From Paenibacillus sp. E222 (lineage in GTDB: Bacteria > Bacillota > Bacilli > Paenibacillales > Paenibacillaceae), in NCBI RefSeq assembly GCF_013401555.1, contig NZ_CP058552.1, forward strand, positions 2,108,001-2,172,000: a stretch of 64,000 bases of DNA, written 5' to 3'. The notes under the pieces were generated by a model. That model was not told where the DNA came from. It was given only the letters and a program-made list of their open reading frames with translations, and made no database searches. Below, piece by piece: positions 8,857 to 21,935 of the stretch. The stretch's first letter is position 1; the number at the start of each line of letters is the position of its first letter. Position numbers and translations under genes: made by a program.

Positions 8857-11800
8857 TTGGCAGGACATCTTGTTCAATATGGTCGACGCACTCGGCGCAG
8901 TTATGCACGAATTAACGAGATACTCGAAGTTCCGAACCTGATTGAGATCCAACAAAAATCTTACGATTGGTTTTTGGAGGAAGGGTTGCGCGAAATGTTC
9001 CAGGATATCTCGCCGATCCAGGATTTTACAGGCAACTTGATTTTGGAATTTATCGATTACAGTCTCGGTGAACCGAAGTATACAGTAGACGACGCGAAAG
9101 AGCGTGACGTTACTTATGCAGCACCGCTTCGGGTCAAAGTCCGGCTCATTAATAAGGAAACCGGCGAAGTCAAAGAGCAGGAAGTATTCATGGGAGATTT
9201 CCCGCTGATGACCGACACCGGCACATTTATTATTAATGGTGCGGAACGGGTTATTGTCAGCCAGTTGGTTCGCTCTCCTAGCGTTTACTTCAGTACCAAA
9301 GTAGATAAAAACGCCAAAAAAACGTATACCGCTACAGTTATTCCTAACCGCGGCGCTTGGCTCGAACTGGAGATGGACGCGAAGGATGTTGTTTACGTCC
9401 GGATCGACCGCACACGTAAAATACCGGTGACGGTTCTCCTGCGTGCACTTGGTTTTGGCACAGACGCTGAGATTCTGGATCTGCTCGGTAATGACGAATA
9501 TATCCGCAATACGCTGGACAAAGACAATACGGATTCCACGGAGAAAGCGCTGATTGAAATTTATGAGCGTCTTCGTCCGGGCGAGCCACCAACGCTGGAT
9601 AATGCGAAAAGCTTGCTCGTAGCCCGTTTCTTTGATCCAAAACGTTATGACCTGGCTAATGTGGGTCGTTACAAAATCAACAAAAAGCTTCACATCAAGA
9701 ACCGTTTGTTCAACCAACGTTTGGCTGAGTCTCTTGTGGATACCGAAACTGGCGAAATTATCGCTGAAGCAGGTCAAATGATTGACCGCCGTTTGTTGGA
9801 TGAAATCATGCCGCAGCTGGAGAAAAGCGTTGGTTTCCGCACATATCACGTGGGCAACGGCGTTTTGGATGCCAATGATATCCCGATGCAAACGATTGAT
9901 GTATTTTCACCGATTGAGGATGGTAAGGTCGTTAAACTGATTGCCAATGCTAACATTGATAAATCAGTGAAGAACGTTACACCGGCTGATATCATTTCCT
10001 CCATCAGCTACTTCATTAACCTTTTGCACGGCATCGGAAGCACAGATGATATCGATCACCTGGGTAACCGTCGTCTCCGCTCGGTTGGTGAACTCTTGCA
10101 AAACCAATTCCGTATCGGTTTATCCCGTATGGAACGTGTAGTTCGTGAGAGAATGTCCATTCAGGATGCTAACGTAATCACGCCTCAGGCATTGATTAAC
10201 ATACGTCCTGTTATCGCATCCATTAAAGAGTTCTTCGGTAGCTCCCAATTGTCACAGTTTATGGATCAAACGAACCCACTGGGTGAGTTGACGCATAAAC
10301 GCCGTCTGTCCGCACTCGGACCGGGTGGTTTGACACGTGAGCGTGCCGGCATGGAAGTCCGTGACGTGCATCCATCCCACTATGGCCGGATGTGTCCAAT
10401 CGAGACACCAGAGGGACCAAACATTGGTTTGATCAACTCCCTGTCGACATTTGCCCGTGTGAACGAATATGGATTCATTGAAGCTCCTTATCGCTGGGTA
10501 GATCCGAAGACTGGTGTCGTAACCGAGCAAATCGATTACCTGACAGCAGACGAAGAGGACAACTATGTCATCGCGCAAGCGAATGCGAAGCTGAATGAAG
10601 ACAGCACTTTTGCCGAAGAAGCGATCATTGTACGTTACAACAAGCAGTCGGATAACATCCTTACGATGCCGAGTGAACGTGTTGACTACATGGACGTATC
10701 TCCTAAGCAGGTAGTATCTGTCGCTACGGCGCTCATTCCGTTCCTTGAGAACGATGACTCCAACCGTGCACTCATGGGATCGAACATGCAGCGGCAAGCC
10801 GTTCCACTCTTGATTCCTAAAGCTCCGCTGGTCGGAACAGGTATGGAACACAAAGCCGCAAAAGATTCCGGTGTATGTATTGTCTCCAAATATGACGGGA
10901 TTATTGAACGTTCTTCTGCGAATGAGATTTGGTTGCGTCGTGTTGAAGAAGTCGATGGTCAAGAAGTTAAAGGCGATATCGTTAAATATAAATTACACAA
11001 ATTTATGCGTTCGAACCAAGGAACATGCATTAACCAACGTCCGATTGTCAAAAGAGGTGCTGTTGTCAAAGCTGGCGACATCCTTGCAGACGGTCCTTCG
11101 ACGGAAATGGGTGAATTGGCTCTGGGACGTAACGTCGTAGTTGCCTTCATGACTTGGGAAGGTTACAACTACGAGGATGCGATCTTGCTCAGTGAAAAAC
11201 TCGTTAAAGAAGATGTGTATACATCCATTCATATCGAGGAATATGAGTCTGAAGCACGTGATACTAAACTCGGACCTGAAGAGATCACACGTGATATCCC
11301 GAACGTTGGGGAAGAAGCGCTGCGTAATCTGGATGAGCGCGGTATTATCCGTATCGGTGCTGAAATCAGTGCCGGTGACATTCTGGTTGGTAAAGTAACA
11401 CCAAAAGGTGTAACGGAACTGACTGCTGAAGAACGTCTCCTGCATGCGATCTTCGGTGAGAAAGCGCGTGAAGTACGTGATACTTCCCTGCGTGTACCTC
11501 ACGGTACTGACGGTATCGTAGTTGATGTAAAAGTCTTTACCCGTGAAAACGGTGATGAACTGCCTCCAGGTGTTAACCAACTCGTTCGTGTCTATATCGC
11601 TCAAAAACGGAAAATTTCCGAGGGTGATAAAATGGCCGGACGTCACGGTAACAAAGGGGTCGTGGCTCGTATCCTGCCGGAAGAAGATATGCCTTTCCTG
11701 CCGGACGGTACACCAGTTCAAATCGTTCTTAACCCGCTGGGCGTACCTTCCCGGATGAACATCGGTCAAGTACTTGAAGTTCACTTGGGTATGGCAGCCA

Positions 11801-12402
11801 TGCAGCTCGGTATTCACGTAGCTACTCCTGTATTCGACGGAGCGAAGGAGTATGACGTCTTCGATACGATGGAAGAAGCAGGTATGCAGCGTAATGGTAA
11901 AACCGTTCTGTACGACGGACGTACGGGAGAAGAGTTCGAACGTGAAGTTACTGTCGGCGTCATGCATATGATCAAGCTGGCGCACATGGTTGACGATAAA
12001 ATCCATGCTCGTTCCACAGGTCCTTACTCACTCGTTACGCAACAGCCTCTGGGTGGTAAAGCCCAGTTCGGTGGACAACGTTTCGGGGAGATGGAAGTAT
12101 GGGCGCTTGAGGCTTATGGTGCGGCCTATACACTGCAAGAAATCTTGACTGTTAAGTCCGATGATGTTGTAGGTCGGGTGAAAACGTATGAGTCCATCGT
12201 CAAAGGCGAGAATGTTCCGGAACCAGGTGTTCCTGAATCATTCAAAGTATTGATCAAAGAGCTGCAAAGCTTGGGTATGGACGTTAAGATTTTGAGCGAA
12301 GATGAGCAAGAGATTGAAATGAAAGAAATGGACGATGAAGATGACGCTGCGAGCGATAAGCTCAGCCTCAACCTTGAGGGTACAGAGGTCGGAGCGGAGT
12401 AA
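8857..12402 (+). CDS. rpoB: DNA-directed RNA polymerase subunit beta
   Basis: 1181-residue beta subunit of core RNA polymerase. TTG 8857 gives an N-terminus ([18 protein letters not shown]) that aligns with Bacillus RpoB and has GAGGGGTGAG upstream; an earlier TTG at 8839 is in frame but precedes that site. The rifampicin-binding cluster ([14 protein letters not shown] then [14 protein letters not shown]) has the usual sensitive-type Gln, Asp, His and Ser residues. [18 protein letters not shown] and the C-terminal [24 protein letters not shown] are the conserved catalytic-core segments. The acidic C-terminal tail is typical of low-GC Gram-positives. It is followed 112 bases later by rpoC. Confidence 0.98.
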   Translation: MAGHLVQYGRRTRRSYARINEILEVPNLIEIQQKSYDWFLEEGLREMFQDISPIQDFTGNLILEFIDYSLGEPKYTVDDAKERDVTYAAPLRVKVRLINKETGEVKEQEVFMGDFPLMTDTGTFIINGAERVIVSQLVRSPSVYFSTKVDKNAKKTYTATVIPNRGAWLELEMDAKDVVYVRIDRTRKIPVTVLLRALGFGTDAEILDLLGNDEYIRNTLDKDNTDSTEKALIEIYERLRPGEPPTLDNAKSLLVARFFDPKRYDLANVGRYKINKKLHIKNRLFNQRLAESLVDTETGEIIAEAGQMIDRRLLDEIMPQLEKSVGFRTYHVGNGVLDANDIPMQTIDVFSPIEDGKVVKLIANANIDKSVKNVTPADIISSISYFINLLHGIGSTDDIDHLGNRRLRSVGELLQNQFRIGLSRMERVVRERMSIQDANVITPQALINIRPVIASIKEFFGSSQLSQFMDQTNPLGELTHKRRLSALGPGGLTRERAGMEVRDVHPSHYGRMCPIETPEGPNIGLINSLSTFARVNEYGFIEAPYRWVDPKTGVVTEQIDYLTADEEDNYVIAQANAKLNEDSTFAEEAIIVRYNKQSDNILTMPSERVDYMDVSPKQVVSVATALIPFLENDDSNRALMGSNMQRQAVPLLIPKAPLVGTGMEHKAAKDSGVCIVSKYDGIIERSSANEIWLRRVEEVDGQEVKGDIVKYKLHKFMRSNQGTCINQRPIVKRGAVVKAGDILADGPSTEMGELALGRNVVVAFMTWEGYNYEDAILLSEKLVKEDVYTSIHIEEYESEARDTKLGPEEITRDIPNVGEEALRNLDERGIIRIGAEISAGDILVGKVTPKGVTELTAEERLLHAIFGEKAREVRDTSLRVPHGTDGIVVDVKVFTRENGDELPPGVNQLVRVYIAQKRKISEGDKMAGRHGNKGVVARILPEEDMPFLPDGTPVQIVLNPLGVPSRMNIGQVLEVHLGMAAMQLGIHVATPVFDGAKEYDVFDTMEEAGMQRNGKTVLYDGRTGEEFEREVTVGVMHMIKLAHMVDDKIHARSTGPYSLVTQQPLGGKAQFGGQRFGEMEVWALEAYGAAYTLQEILTVKSDDVVGRVKTYESIVKGENVPEPGVPESFKVLIKELQSLGMDVKILSEDEQEIEMKEMDDEDDAASDKLSLNLEGTEVGAE

Positions 12403-12451
12403 CCGCTTCGGGCGCATGATGACCGGCGTTTTTCATCAGGCTCGCGTCTTG

Positions 12452-12469
12452 CTCCGGCTTCGGCCGGAG
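12452..12469 (+). repeat. GC-rich tetraloop hairpin between rpoB and rpoC
   Basis: CTCCGGC-TTCG-GCCGGAG is a perfect 7-bp stem closed by a stable TTCG loop. It is not followed by T residues, so an RNA stability or processing role is more likely than termination. Confidence 0.55.
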
Positions 12470-12514
12470 GGGGCGTAACCTAGAATACAGGACTTGGTTA
12501 AGGAGGGTTGCTCC

Positions 12515-15500
12515 TTGTTGGACGTCAACAATTTCGAATACATGAAGATCGGGCTTGCTTCCCCAGAAAAAATTCGTTCTTGGTCCCGCGGAGAAGTGAA
12601 AAAACCGGAAACGATCAACTATCGTACGTTGAAACCGGAAAAAGAAGGGCTGTTCTGCGAAAAGATTTTTGGCCCTACAAAAGACTGGGAATGTCATTGC
12701 GGTAAATACAAACGCGTCCGTTATAAAGGCGTTGTCTGTGATCGTTGTGGCGTTGAAGTGACACGTGCGAAAGTACGCCGCGAACGGATGGGCCATATTG
12801 AGCTCGCTGCTCCGGTATCGCACATCTGGTACTTCAAAGGTATTCCGAGCCGCATGGGTCTCGCTTTGGATATGTCTCCAAGATCTCTTGAGGAGATTAT
12901 TTATTTTGCATCATATGTAGTAACTGATCCAGGAGAAACTCCACTGGAGAAAAAACAGCTGTTGTCCGAGAAAGAATACCGCAGCTACCGTGAGAAATAC
13001 GGATATGGATTCCAAGCTGGCATGGGTGCAGAAGCCGTTAAAAAACTGCTTCAAGACCTTGATGTGGATAAAGAGCTCGAATTCCTGAAGGAAGAGCTCC
13101 GCACTGCACAAGGACAACGTCGTAACCGTGCGATTAAACGTTTGGAAGTTATCGAAGCATTCCGCAACTCGGGTAATAAACCTGAGTGGATGATCATGGA
13201 TGTACTTCCTGTTATCCCGCCAGAACTTCGTCCTATGGTACAGCTGGATGGTGGACGTTTTGCAACGTCTGACCTGAATGACCTGTATCGCCGTGTAATC
13301 AACCGGAACAACCGTCTGAAACGTTTGCTTGACCTGGGCGCGCCAGACATTATCGTGCAAAATGAAAAACGGATGCTGCAGGAAGCTGTTGACGCATTGA
13401 TCGACAATGGCCGTCGTGGACGCCCTGTAACGGGTCCTGGTAACCGTCCTTTGAAATCCCTCAGCCACATGCTGAAAGGTAAACAAGGACGTTTCCGTCA
13501 GAACTTGCTCGGTAAACGGGTTGACTATTCCGGTCGTTCCGTTATCGTAGTCGGACCTTACCTGAAAATGTATCAGTGCGGTCTGCCTAAAGATATGGCA
13601 CTTGAACTGTTCAAGCCTTTTGTTATGAAAGAGCTTGTAAATAAAGGCCTTGCCCACAACATCAAGAGCGCTAAACGTAAAGTTGAGCGTGTAAGTCCTG
13701 AAGTATGGGATGTTCTTGAAGAAGTAATTAAGGAGCACCCGGTTCTGCTGAACCGTGCCCCAACACTTCACAGACTCGGTATTCAAGCATTTGAACCGAT
13801 TCTCGTTGAAGGTAAAGCAATCCGTCTTCACCCGCTCGTATGTACGGCATACAATGCCGACTTTGACGGTGACCAAATGGCCGTGCACGTTCCGTTGTCT
13901 GCTGAAGCTCAAGCAGAAGCACGTATCCTGATGCTTGCATCAGGTAACATTTTGAACCCGAAAGACGGTAAACCGGTTGTTACTCCTTCCCAGGATATGG
14001 TCCTTGGTTCTTACTACCTGACCATGGACAACAAGGAAGAAAAAGGAACAGGTATGATTTTGCGCACAGTAAACGAAGCTGTATCCGCGTACCAACGTGG
14101 TACTGCAGGTTTGCATGCTCGTGTAGCGATCCCGGTTAGAGCACTTGGCAAAACAAGCTTCACCGACGAACAACAAGATGCAATGTTGCTGACTACTGTC
14201 GGCAAAATCATCTTTAATGAAATCTTCCCGGCAAGCTTCCCTTACATCAATGATGCAACTCGTGCGAACCTTTACCAAGGTACCGCTGAGCATTCATTTG
14301 TATATGAGAAGGGTGCTGACCTTAGAGAAGCGATTATGAACGCTCCTTTGGCTGGTGGTGTCGGTAAAGAATATCTCGGTTCGATCATCGCACGTTGCTT
14401 TGAAATTTATCATACAACGGAAACAGCCGTTATTTTGGATAAAATCAAACAACTCGGATTCACATACTCCACTCGTGCCGGTATTACGGTTGCGGTATCG
14501 GATGTTATCGTTCCGGAAGAGAAAACCGAAATTCTTAGACAGTCGGAAGAAAAAGCACAAATCGTTACGAACCAGTACCGTCGTGGTCTGATTACGAACG
14601 AAGAGCGCTATGACCGCATCATTGATATCTGGTCGAAATCGAAAGATGATATCACCGAGATTCTGATGAAATCGATGGATCGTTATAACTCCATCATGAT
14701 GATGGTTGACTCCAAAGCGCGGGGTAACAAATCGCAAATTACCCAATTGGGCGGTATGCGTGGTCTGATGGCCAACCCATCTGGTCGAATTATCGAACTC
14801 CCAATCAAATCGAACTTCCGTGAAGGTCTGACAGTACTCGAGTACTTTATTTCCACTCACGGTGCGCGTAAAGGTCTCGCGGATACAGCCCTGCGTACAG
14901 CCGACTCAGGTTACCTGACTCGTCGTCTCGTAGACGTTGCACAAGACGTGATCGTGCGTGAAGATGATTGTGGTACAGATAAAGGCTTTACGGTAAGTCG
15001 TATTCAGGATGGTAAAGAGGTTATCGAGGATCTCTATGACCGTATTGAAGGCAGATACTGCTTCGAAACTGTTCGTCATCCGGAAACAAAAGAAGTTATT
15101 GCACACCGCAATGAGCTGATTGACTCCGATAAAGCAGAAGCAATCATCAAAGCTGGCGTAACTAAATTGCAAATCCGTTCCGTACTCAGCTGCCGTGCTC
15201 GTCACGGTGTTTGCAAGAAGTGTTATGGTCGCAACTTGGCGACTGGTAAACACGTGGAAATCGGTGAAGCAGTTGGTATTATCGCAGCACAATCCATTGG
15301 TGAGCCAGGAACACAGTTGACAATGCGTACATTCCACACCGGTGGTGTAGCCGGAGACGATATTACGCAAGGTTTGCCGCGTATCCAGGAATTGTTTGAG
15401 GCTCGTAATCCTAAGGGTCAAGCAACAATCAGTGAGATTGATGGTGTTGTCAAAGAGATTCGCGAAGCGAAAGATCGTCGTGAAATCGAAATTCAAGGTG

Positions 15501-16129
15501 AAGCAGAATCCAAAGTTTACTCTGTTACCTACGGTTCCCGTGTGCGCGTAAGCGAAGGCATGGAAATTGAAGCTGGTGACGAGTTGACAGATGGTTCTAT
15601 CGATCCAAAAGAAATGCTGCGCATTAAAGGCGTACGTGGCGTACAGAACTACATTTTGCAGGAAGTACAGCGCGTATACCGTAACCAAGGCGTAGAAATC
15701 AATGACAAACACGTTGAAGTTATGATCCGTCAAATGTTGCGTAAAATCCGTATCGTCGATGCAGGGGACACTACGCTGTTGCCAGGATCATTCGTGGATA
15801 CGCATGAGTACGAAAGAGCTAACAAAACAGCGATTCTGAGTGATAAAGAGCCAGCGGTTGCGAAACCAATCCTGCTCGGTATTACGAAAGCATCCCTGGA
15901 AACAGACTCATTCCTCTCAGCGGCATCGTTCCAAGAGACTACACGTGTCCTGACAGATGCAGCGATCAAAGGTAAAGTCGATCAGTTGCTCGGTCTGAAG
16001 GAAAATGTAATCATCGGTAAATTGATTCCTGCAGGTACGGGCATGAACCGTTACCGCAGCATCAAATTTGCTGAACCAGAAGATGGCCAATCTTCAGTAG
16101 AAGAACTTGAGCCAGTTTCGGTTGATTAA
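12515..16129 (+). CDS. rpoC: DNA-directed RNA polymerase subunit beta'
   Basis: 1204 residues. TTG 12515 ([16 protein letters not shown]) follows AAGGAGGGT by 6 bases and matches Bacillus RpoC. The N-terminal zinc ribbon has [20 protein letters not shown]. The catalytic Mg-binding loop is [12 protein letters not shown] (coded near 13850-13890). The bridge helix/trigger-loop region includes [25 protein letters not shown] and [16 protein letters not shown], and the second zinc site uses [13 protein letters not shown]. Length and order are normal. Confidence 0.98.
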   Translation: MLDVNNFEYMKIGLASPEKIRSWSRGEVKKPETINYRTLKPEKEGLFCEKIFGPTKDWECHCGKYKRVRYKGVVCDRCGVEVTRAKVRRERMGHIELAAPVSHIWYFKGIPSRMGLALDMSPRSLEEIIYFASYVVTDPGETPLEKKQLLSEKEYRSYREKYGYGFQAGMGAEAVKKLLQDLDVDKELEFLKEELRTAQGQRRNRAIKRLEVIEAFRNSGNKPEWMIMDVLPVIPPELRPMVQLDGGRFATSDLNDLYRRVINRNNRLKRLLDLGAPDIIVQNEKRMLQEAVDALIDNGRRGRPVTGPGNRPLKSLSHMLKGKQGRFRQNLLGKRVDYSGRSVIVVGPYLKMYQCGLPKDMALELFKPFVMKELVNKGLAHNIKSAKRKVERVSPEVWDVLEEVIKEHPVLLNRAPTLHRLGIQAFEPILVEGKAIRLHPLVCTAYNADFDGDQMAVHVPLSAEAQAEARILMLASGNILNPKDGKPVVTPSQDMVLGSYYLTMDNKEEKGTGMILRTVNEAVSAYQRGTAGLHARVAIPVRALGKTSFTDEQQDAMLLTTVGKIIFNEIFPASFPYINDATRANLYQGTAEHSFVYEKGADLREAIMNAPLAGGVGKEYLGSIIARCFEIYHTTETAVILDKIKQLGFTYSTRAGITVAVSDVIVPEEKTEILRQSEEKAQIVTNQYRRGLITNEERYDRIIDIWSKSKDDITEILMKSMDRYNSIMMMVDSKARGNKSQITQLGGMRGLMANPSGRIIELPIKSNFREGLTVLEYFISTHGARKGLADTALRTADSGYLTRRLVDVAQDVIVREDDCGTDKGFTVSRIQDGKEVIEDLYDRIEGRYCFETVRHPETKEVIAHRNELIDSDKAEAIIKAGVTKLQIRSVLSCRARHGVCKKCYGRNLATGKHVEIGEAVGIIAAQSIGEPGTQLTMRTFHTGGVAGDDITQGLPRIQELFEARNPKGQATISEIDGVVKEIREAKDRREIEIQGEAESKVYSVTYGSRVRVSEGMEIEAGDELTDGSIDPKEMLRIKGVRGVQNYILQEVQRVYRNQGVEINDKHVEVMIRQMLRKIRIVDAGDTTLLPGSFVDTHEYERANKTAILSDKEPAVAKPILLGITKASLETDSFLSAASFQETTRVLTDAAIKGKVDQLLGLKENVIIGKLIPAGTGMNRYRSIKFAEPEDGQSSVEELEPVSVD

Positions 16130-16263
16130 ATTGATTTGCTAACTTTATTCTAATTAATAGGATAAGTTAAGGTTTTGTATGCCAGGGGGCGGACGACTGT
16201 TTTATACGGACGGACGTTTCCCGGTATAGCAAAACTTGCAAGAAAATGTTTTAGGATTAGCAT

Positions 16264-16291
16264 TGACATTGCTTGCGCTAGATGCTAATAT
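16264..16291 (+). promoter_or_regulatory. Candidate SigA promoter for rplGB/str operon
   Basis: TTGACA at 16264-16269 and TAATAT at 16286-16291, 16-base spacer, 55 bases before rplGB. Confidence 0.55.
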
Positions 16292-16345
16292 ATCAAAGGT
16301 GCGTGGGCAGCTGATTGTATATGGTCCTATTCGGAGGAATGAACA

Positions 16346-16594
16346 ATGTCTAATGAAAAAGGTCTGCAAGATGCTCATGTCAAAATTGGTACCAAACAGA
16401 CCATGCGGATGGTCCAGTCAGGAATGGCTGCTGAAGTCTATGTGGCTGAAGATAGTGATCCGCAGCTCACTTCCAAAATCATTGCCTTGTGTGAACAACA
16501 CAATGTGAAGTACACGAAAGTGGACACAATGAAAAATCTCGGCAAAGCTTGCGGGATTGGAGTGGGAGCAGCAATGGCTGCTGTCGCAAAATGA
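16346..16594 (+). CDS. rplGB: L7Ae-family kink-turn RNA-binding protein (YbxF/RplGB)
   Basis: 82 residues with the L7Ae/L30e/Gadd45 fold: KIGTKQTMRMVQSGMAAEVYVAED, then VKYTKVDTMKNLGKACGIGVGAA. Bacterial members bind kink-turn RNA, including the SAM riboswitch in Bacillus, and are loosely ribosome-associated. Start ATG 16346 follows GGAGGA. The position between rpoC and rpsL matches Bacillus ybxF. It probably begins the str transcription unit. Confidence 0.92.
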   Translation: MSNEKGLQDAHVKIGTKQTMRMVQSGMAAEVYVAEDSDPQLTSKIIALCEQHNVKYTKVDTMKNLGKACGIGVGAAMAAVAK

Positions 16595-16747
16595 TAGAGT
16601 AAGGAACGTTTTTGTCCGAGAACTTTTAGGGATTCTCCAAGGCAAAAACTTTTCATTTGTCTTTTTATGAACCGCCTGGGTCTGTGGACTTAGCGTAAAG
16701 AGGTTTATAAAGAAACATGAACAATTGAGGAAGGGGGTGGCAATCAC

Positions 16748-17170
16748 ATGCCAACTATTAACCAACTGGTTCGTAAAGGACGTCAAGCTAAAGTTGACAA
16801 GTCCAAATCGCCAGCTTTGCAAAAAGGGTTCAACGCTTTGAAACGTGAATCTACTAACATCAGTGCCCCACAAAAACGTGGTGTCTGCACTCGTGTAGGT
16901 ACAATGACTCCACGTAAACCAAACTCTGCACTTCGTAAGTATGCCCGTGTTCGTTTGACGAACCGTCTCGAGGTAACTGCTTATATCCCGGGAATCGGAC
17001 ATAACCTTCAAGAGCACAGCGTTGTGTTGATCCGCGGAGGTAAAGTTAAAGACCTTGCAGGGGTTCGTTATCACATCGTTCGTGGAGCTCTTGATACTGC
17101 AGGCGTAAACAACCGTATGCAAGCTCGTTCGAAATACGGTGCTAAACGTCCAAAAGCTAAAAAAGCCTAA
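16748..17170 (+). CDS. rpsL: Small ribosomal subunit protein uS12
   Basis: 140 residues. S12 lies at the decoding centre. Signature regions are the N-terminal [11 protein letters not shown] and [18 protein letters not shown], where [10 protein letters not shown] contains the conserved lysine of streptomycin-sensitive ribosomes. Start ATG 16748 is preceded by GAGGAAGGGGGTGG. First classical gene of the str operon. Confidence 0.97.
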   Translation: MPTINQLVRKGRQAKVDKSKSPALQKGFNALKRESTNISAPQKRGVCTRVGTMTPRKPNSALRKYARVRLTNRLEVTAYIPGIGHNLQEHSVVLIRGGKVKDLAGVRYHIVRGALDTAGVNNRMQARSKYGAKRPKAKKA

Positions 17171-17258
17171 AACATTAATAAGTAGCCATCCTATTTACCT
17201 TTTGGATTAATATCTGAAAATGTTGGATTGGCTCAACAAGAAAGAAAGGGGGATATCC

Positions 17259-17729
17259 ATGCCACGCAAAGGTCCAGTTACGAAAAGAGACGTGTTGCCA
17301 GATCCGGTATACAACTCCAAGTTGGTTACTCGTTTGATCAACCGCATCATGCTCGACGGAAAACGCGGTGTTGCTCAAAGCATTCTGTATAATGCGTTCA
17401 AGTTGATTCAAGAACGTACGGGTAATGACCCGATGGAAGTATTTGAAGCAGCAATCAAGAATATCATGCCAGTCCTGGAAGTTAAAGCTCGCCGTGTCGG
17501 CGGTGCCAACTACCAAGTACCAATCGAGGTAAAACCAGAGAGACGTACTTCTTTGGGATTACGTTGGCTCGTGAACTACTCCCGCAACCGCGGTGAGAAA
17601 ACAATGGAAGAGCGTTTGGCGGCTGAGATCATCGACGCTTCCAACAACACAGGCGCTTCCGTTAAGAAACGTGAAGACACGCACAAAATGGCTGAAGCAA
17701 ACAAAGCGTTTGCTCACTACCGTTGGTAG
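17259..17729 (+). CDS. rpsG: Small ribosomal subunit protein uS7
   Basis: 156 residues, the standard length. S7 nucleates the 30S head and contacts E-site tRNA. It begins [15 protein letters not shown]; the region [18 protein letters not shown] and the C-terminal [17 protein letters not shown] are conserved. ATG 17259 follows AAAGGGGGA; an in-frame ATG at 17220 precedes this site and is not the start. S7 is a known translational autoregulator in other bacteria; no such site is obvious here. Confidence 0.97.
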   Translation: MPRKGPVTKRDVLPDPVYNSKLVTRLINRIMLDGKRGVAQSILYNAFKLIQERTGNDPMEVFEAAIKNIMPVLEVKARRVGGANYQVPIEVKPERRTSLGLRWLVNYSRNRGEKTMEERLAAEIIDASNNTGASVKKREDTHKMAEANKAFAHYRW

Positions 17730-17776
17730 GATTCAGTTCACAATAATAACTTCAATTTTGAAGGGAGACCCAATTC

Positions 17777-19855
17777 ATGGCAAGAGAGTTCTCCTTGAAA
17801 AATACACGTAATATCGGGATCATGGCTCATATTGACGCGGGTAAAACCACTACAACTGAGCGGATCTTGTTCTACACAGGCCGTACGCACAAAATCGGTG
17901 AAGTTCACGAAGGCGCTGCGACAATGGACTGGATGGAACAGGAACAGGAGCGCGGAATTACGATTACTTCCGCTGCGACTACCGCTGCTTGGAAGGGCCA
18001 CCGCGTTAATATCATTGATACCCCGGGACACGTTGACTTCACTGTTGAAGTTGAACGTTCCCTTCGTGTATTGGACGGAGCAGTTGGTGTATTCAGTGCG
18101 AAAGAAGGCGTTGAGCCTCAGTCCGAAACCGTATGGAGACAGGCTGACAAGTACGGCGTACCTCGTATCGCTTACGTAAACAAAATGGATATCATCGGTG
18201 CTGACTTCCTGAACGTTGTATCTGACATGCGTGATCGCCTTCAAGCGAACGCTGTTGCGATTCAACTTCCAATCGGTGCTGAAAATGATTTCATCGGTAT
18301 TATCGATATCGTTGAACAAAAGGCTCATATGTACAAAGATGACCTTGGTCAAAATATCGAGGAAACCGAAATTCCTGCGGAATTCAAAGAGCAAGTTGAA
18401 GAACTCCGTAACGAATTGATCGAGCGTGTCGCAGAACTGGATGAAGAATTGACAATGAAATACCTGGAAGGCGAAGAGATCACTATTGAAGAGATCAAAG
18501 GCGCTCTCCGTAAAGGTGTTGTAGATGTTAAGATCTTCCCTGTTATCTGTGGTTCCTCATATCGTAACAAAGGTGTTCAACTGATGTTGGATGCTGTTAT
18601 CGACTACTTGCCAGCTCCAACTGATGTACCAGCTATCACTGGTCACCTCGAAGATGGAACTGAAGCTATTCGCAAGTCTTCCGATGAAGAGCCATTCTCT
18701 GCATTGGCCTTCAAAATCATGACTGACCCTTACGTTGGTAAATTGACATTCTTCCGCGTATATTCCGGTGTTCTTCAATCCGGTTCTTACGTATTGAACG
18801 CCACTAAAAATAAACGTGAGCGTATCGGTCGTATCCTTCAAATGCATGCGAACAGCCGTCAAGAGATCACTGAAGTTTACTCCGGTGACATTGCAGCTGC
18901 CGTAGGTTTGAAAGATACGGGTACAGGTGATACACTGTGTGATGAGAAAAATCCGGTTATCCTGGAGTCAATGAACTTCCCTGATCCGGTTATCGAAATC
19001 GCCGTTGAACCTAAAACCAAAGCTGACCAAGATAAAATGGGTGTTGCTCTCGGTAAGTTGACTGAAGAGGATCCTACTCTTCGTGCTCATACTGACGAAG
19101 AAACAGGCCAAACAATCTTGGCAGGTATGGGTGAGCTTCACCTTGATATCATCATTGACCGTATGCGTCGTGAGTTCAAGGTTGAAACTACTGTGGGTAA
19201 ACCACAAGTAGCTTACCGTGAAACATTCCGTGCACCAGCGCGCGTTGAAGGTAAATTCGTTCGTCAATCCGGTGGTCGTGGTCAATACGGTCACGTATGG
19301 GTTGAGTTCGAACCTCTCGAGCCGGGTACAGGCAGCCAGTTCGAAAGTAAGGTTGTCGGTGGTTCCGTTCCAAGAGAATACATTCAACCAGCTCTTGCAG
19401 GTATCGAAGAGCAAATGAAAAACGGCGTTATCGCAGGCTTCCCGCTTGTTGACGTTAAGGCTACAATCGTAGACGGATCTTACCATGATGTCGATTCCAA
19501 CGAGATGGCATTTAAAATTGCCGGATCAATGGCGCTGAAAGCTGCGAAAGACAAATGTAGTCCAGTTCTGCTTGAGCCAATCATGAAAGTAGAAGTAACC
19601 GTTCCAGAAGAGTACATGGGTGACGTTATGGGTATGCTTAACTCCCGTCGTGGCCGCATCGAAGGTATGGATTCCCGTAGTGGAGCCCAAATCATCCGTG
19701 CTAAAGTACCTTTGTCTGAAATGTTCGGATACTCTACAACTCTTCGTTCCGGTACTCAAGGACGCGGCGTATTCTCCATGGAGCTTTCTCACTATGAAGA
19801 AGTTCCTAAGAGCATCGCTGAAGAGATTGTTGCCAAAACAAAAGGAACCGAGTAG
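17777..19855 (+). CDS. fusA: Elongation factor G
   Basis: 692-residue translational GTPase that drives translocation. G1 is [14 protein letters not shown]2 lies in [12 protein letters not shown]3 is DTPGHVDFT and G4 is NKMD. Domains II-V follow with the usual C-terminal [14 protein letters not shown]. The order rpsL-rpsG-fusA-tuf is the complete str operon. Start ATG 17777 follows GAAGGGAGA. Confidence 0.98.
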   Translation: MAREFSLKNTRNIGIMAHIDAGKTTTTERILFYTGRTHKIGEVHEGAATMDWMEQEQERGITITSAATTAAWKGHRVNIIDTPGHVDFTVEVERSLRVLDGAVGVFSAKEGVEPQSETVWRQADKYGVPRIAYVNKMDIIGADFLNVVSDMRDRLQANAVAIQLPIGAENDFIGIIDIVEQKAHMYKDDLGQNIEETEIPAEFKEQVEELRNELIERVAELDEELTMKYLEGEEITIEEIKGALRKGVVDVKIFPVICGSSYRNKGVQLMLDAVIDYLPAPTDVPAITGHLEDGTEAIRKSSDEEPFSALAFKIMTDPYVGKLTFFRVYSGVLQSGSYVLNATKNKRERIGRILQMHANSRQEITEVYSGDIAAAVGLKDTGTGDTLCDEKNPVILESMNFPDPVIEIAVEPKTKADQDKMGVALGKLTEEDPTLRAHTDEETGQTILAGMGELHLDIIIDRMRREFKVETTVGKPQVAYRETFRAPARVEGKFVRQSGGRGQYGHVWVEFEPLEPGTGSQFESKVVGGSVPREYIQPALAGIEEQMKNGVIAGFPLVDVKATIVDGSYHDVDSNEMAFKIAGSMALKAAKDKCSPVLLEPIMKVEVTVPEEYMGDVMGMLNSRRGRIEGMDSRSGAQIIRAKVPLSEMFGYSTTLRSGTQGRGVFSMELSHYEEVPKSIAEEIVAKTKGTE

Positions 19856-19865
19856 TTTTCTCTCA

Positions 19866-19895
19866 TTGAATGAAAGTGCATAAGAGTCATATATT
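19866..19895 (+). promoter_or_regulatory. Possible internal tuf promoter
   Basis: TTGAAT at 19866-19871 and TATATT at 19890-19895 with an 18-base spacer in the fusA-tuf gap. The same stretch carries an imperfect inverted repeat (AATGAAAGTGCA at 19869-19880 with TGCACTTCATT at 19899-19909), so a hairpin is an alternative reading. Confidence 0.3.
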
Positions 19896-19952
19896 CTTTG
19901 CACTTCATTTAGTGAAAACATAAAATTATAATTTTAAGGAGGCCACGTTCAA

Positions 19953-21143
19953 ATGGCAAAGGCTAAATACGAACGTAATAAACCCCACGTTAACATTGGT
20001 ACTATCGGTCACGTCGACCATGGTAAAACAACTCTGACTGCTGCAATCACAACTGTATTGTCTAAAACTTACGGTGGTGCTGCTGTAGCATTCGACCAAA
20101 TCGACAAAGCTCCAGAAGAGCGCGAGCGCGGTATCACAATCTCCACAGCTCACGTTGAGTACGAAACTGACACTCGTCACTACGCTCACGTAGACTGCCC
20201 AGGTCACGCCGACTATGTTAAAAACATGATCACTGGCGCGGCTCAAATGGACGGAGCTATCTTGGTAGTATCCGCAGCTGACGGCCCAATGCCACAAACT
20301 CGTGAGCACATCTTGCTCTCCCGTCAAGTAGGCGTACCTTACATTGTTGTATTCTTGAACAAATGTGACATGGTTGAAGACGAAGAGTTGTTGGAATTGG
20401 TTGAGATGGAAGTTCGCGACCTTCTTAACGAATATGAGTTCCCAGGTGATGATACTCCAATCACTCGTGGATCCGCTCGTGAAGCTCTGCAAAACCCTGA
20501 TGGTGAGTGGGCTCAAAAAATCGTTGAGATGTTCAAAGAAATCGATACGTACATCCCACTGCCTGAGCGTCAAACTGACAAACCTTTCTTGATGCCTGTC
20601 GAGGACGTATTCTCCATCACTGGTCGTGGTACTGTTGCTACAGGTCGTGTAGAGCGTGGTACTGTTAAAGTCGGCGAAGAGATCGAAATCGTTGGTATTA
20701 CTGAAGAAACTAAAAAATCCGTAGTTACGGGCGTTGAAATGTTCCGTAAATTGCTGGATTCCGCTCAAGCGGGTGACAACATCGGCGCATTGCTGCGTGG
20801 TGTTGACCGTACTCAAATCGAGCGTGGACAAGTATTGGCAAAACCGGGTTCTGTTAAACCACACACAGAATTCTCTGCACAAATCTACGTTTTGACTAAA
20901 GAAGAGGGTGGCCGTCACAAGCCTTTCTTCACTGGATACCGTCCACAGTTCTACTTCCGTACAACTGACGTAACTGGTATCATCAACTTGCCAGAAGGTA
21001 CTGAAATGGTAATGCCTGGTGACAACATCACGGTTACTGTTCAACTGATCTCCCCAATCGCGATTGAAGAAGGAACTAAGTTCTCCATTCGTGAAGGTGG
21101 CCGTACAGTAGGTGCAGGTTCCGTAGCAACTATTCAAAAATAA
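19953..21143 (+). CDS. tuf: Elongation factor Tu
   Basis: 396 residues. Delivers aminoacyl-tRNA to the ribosome. G1 is [13 protein letters not shown], the switch I Thr lies in [14 protein letters not shown]3 is [12 protein letters not shown] and G4 is NKCD. Domains II and III follow with [16 protein letters not shown]. Start ATG 19953 follows AAGGAGG. A strong terminator follows, and this is the only tuf seen in the window. Confidence 0.98.
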   Translation: MAKAKYERNKPHVNIGTIGHVDHGKTTLTAAITTVLSKTYGGAAVAFDQIDKAPEERERGITISTAHVEYETDTRHYAHVDCPGHADYVKNMITGAAQMDGAILVVSAADGPMPQTREHILLSRQVGVPYIVVFLNKCDMVEDEELLELVEMEVRDLLNEYEFPGDDTPITRGSAREALQNPDGEWAQKIVEMFKEIDTYIPLPERQTDKPFLMPVEDVFSITGRGTVATGRVERGTVKVGEEIEIVGITEETKKSVVTGVEMFRKLLDSAQAGDNIGALLRGVDRTQIERGQVLAKPGSVKPHTEFSAQIYVLTKEEGGRHKPFFTGYRPQFYFRTTDVTGIINLPEGTEMVMPGDNITVTVQLISPIAIEEGTKFSIREGGRTVGAGSVATIQK

Positions 21144-21217
21144 TTCAGCTTATCGCTGAGTAAGCATATGCAACAGTGTACTGGAACGAGTAACATTGTA
21201 CTGTAACGAAGCTTCGG

Positions 21218-21258
21218 AAGAGTTCTTTATCCGACATCGGATAGAGAACTCTTTTATT
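21218..21258 (+). terminator. Intrinsic terminator of the str operon
   Basis: AAGAGTTCTTTATCCGA (21218-21234) pairs with TCGGATAGAGAACTCTT (21237-21253), 16 of 17 positions matching, followed by TTTATTAT. Confidence 0.85.
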
Positions 21259-21415
21259 ATGTAAATGATTCGGAACCTGCGTCACAAGGTTTGAAGATCA
21301 TTCGGAATTGTAAAGAAAGATTGGCTAAGGCAGCTAGTATAGAGTAGGAAAACAACATATTAAACGAAGTCATTTCACTCGAAAAGATTAGTTTAAATGT
21401 TTTTCTTAAATATGC

Positions 21416-21444
21416 TTGCAATACGCCCATCTTTTCTATATAAT
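21416..21444 (+). promoter_or_regulatory. SigA promoter of the S10 operon
   Basis: TTGCAA at 21416-21421 and consensus TATAAT at 21439-21444 with a 17-base spacer, inside the 438-base gap between tuf and rpsJ. It implies a leader of about 130 nt before rpsJ, long enough to hold a regulatory structure, though I recognise none. The preceding stretch 21259-21415 shows no gene. Confidence 0.7.
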
Positions 21445-21479
21445 AATGAATGTTGTTCTGTGACGTTGCGATGATGTGA

Positions 21480-21890
<411 letters not shown>

Positions 21891-21935
21891 TATAAAGCAA
21901 CATTAGATTATTTATGAAGGAAAAGAGGTGTCAAC

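Noticed and set aside
8581..9891. A 436-codon minus-strand open frame over the rpoB promoter and 5' end.
   Set aside because: It is antisense to the strongly conserved rpoB coding sequence and rich in His, Phe and Cys as expected from reverse translation of rpoB; no ribosome-binding site.
19926..21137. A 403-codon minus-strand open frame antisense to tuf.
   Set aside because: Shadow of the biased codon use of tuf; composition (many Ser, Thr, Val, Phe) and lack of a start context argue against a gene.
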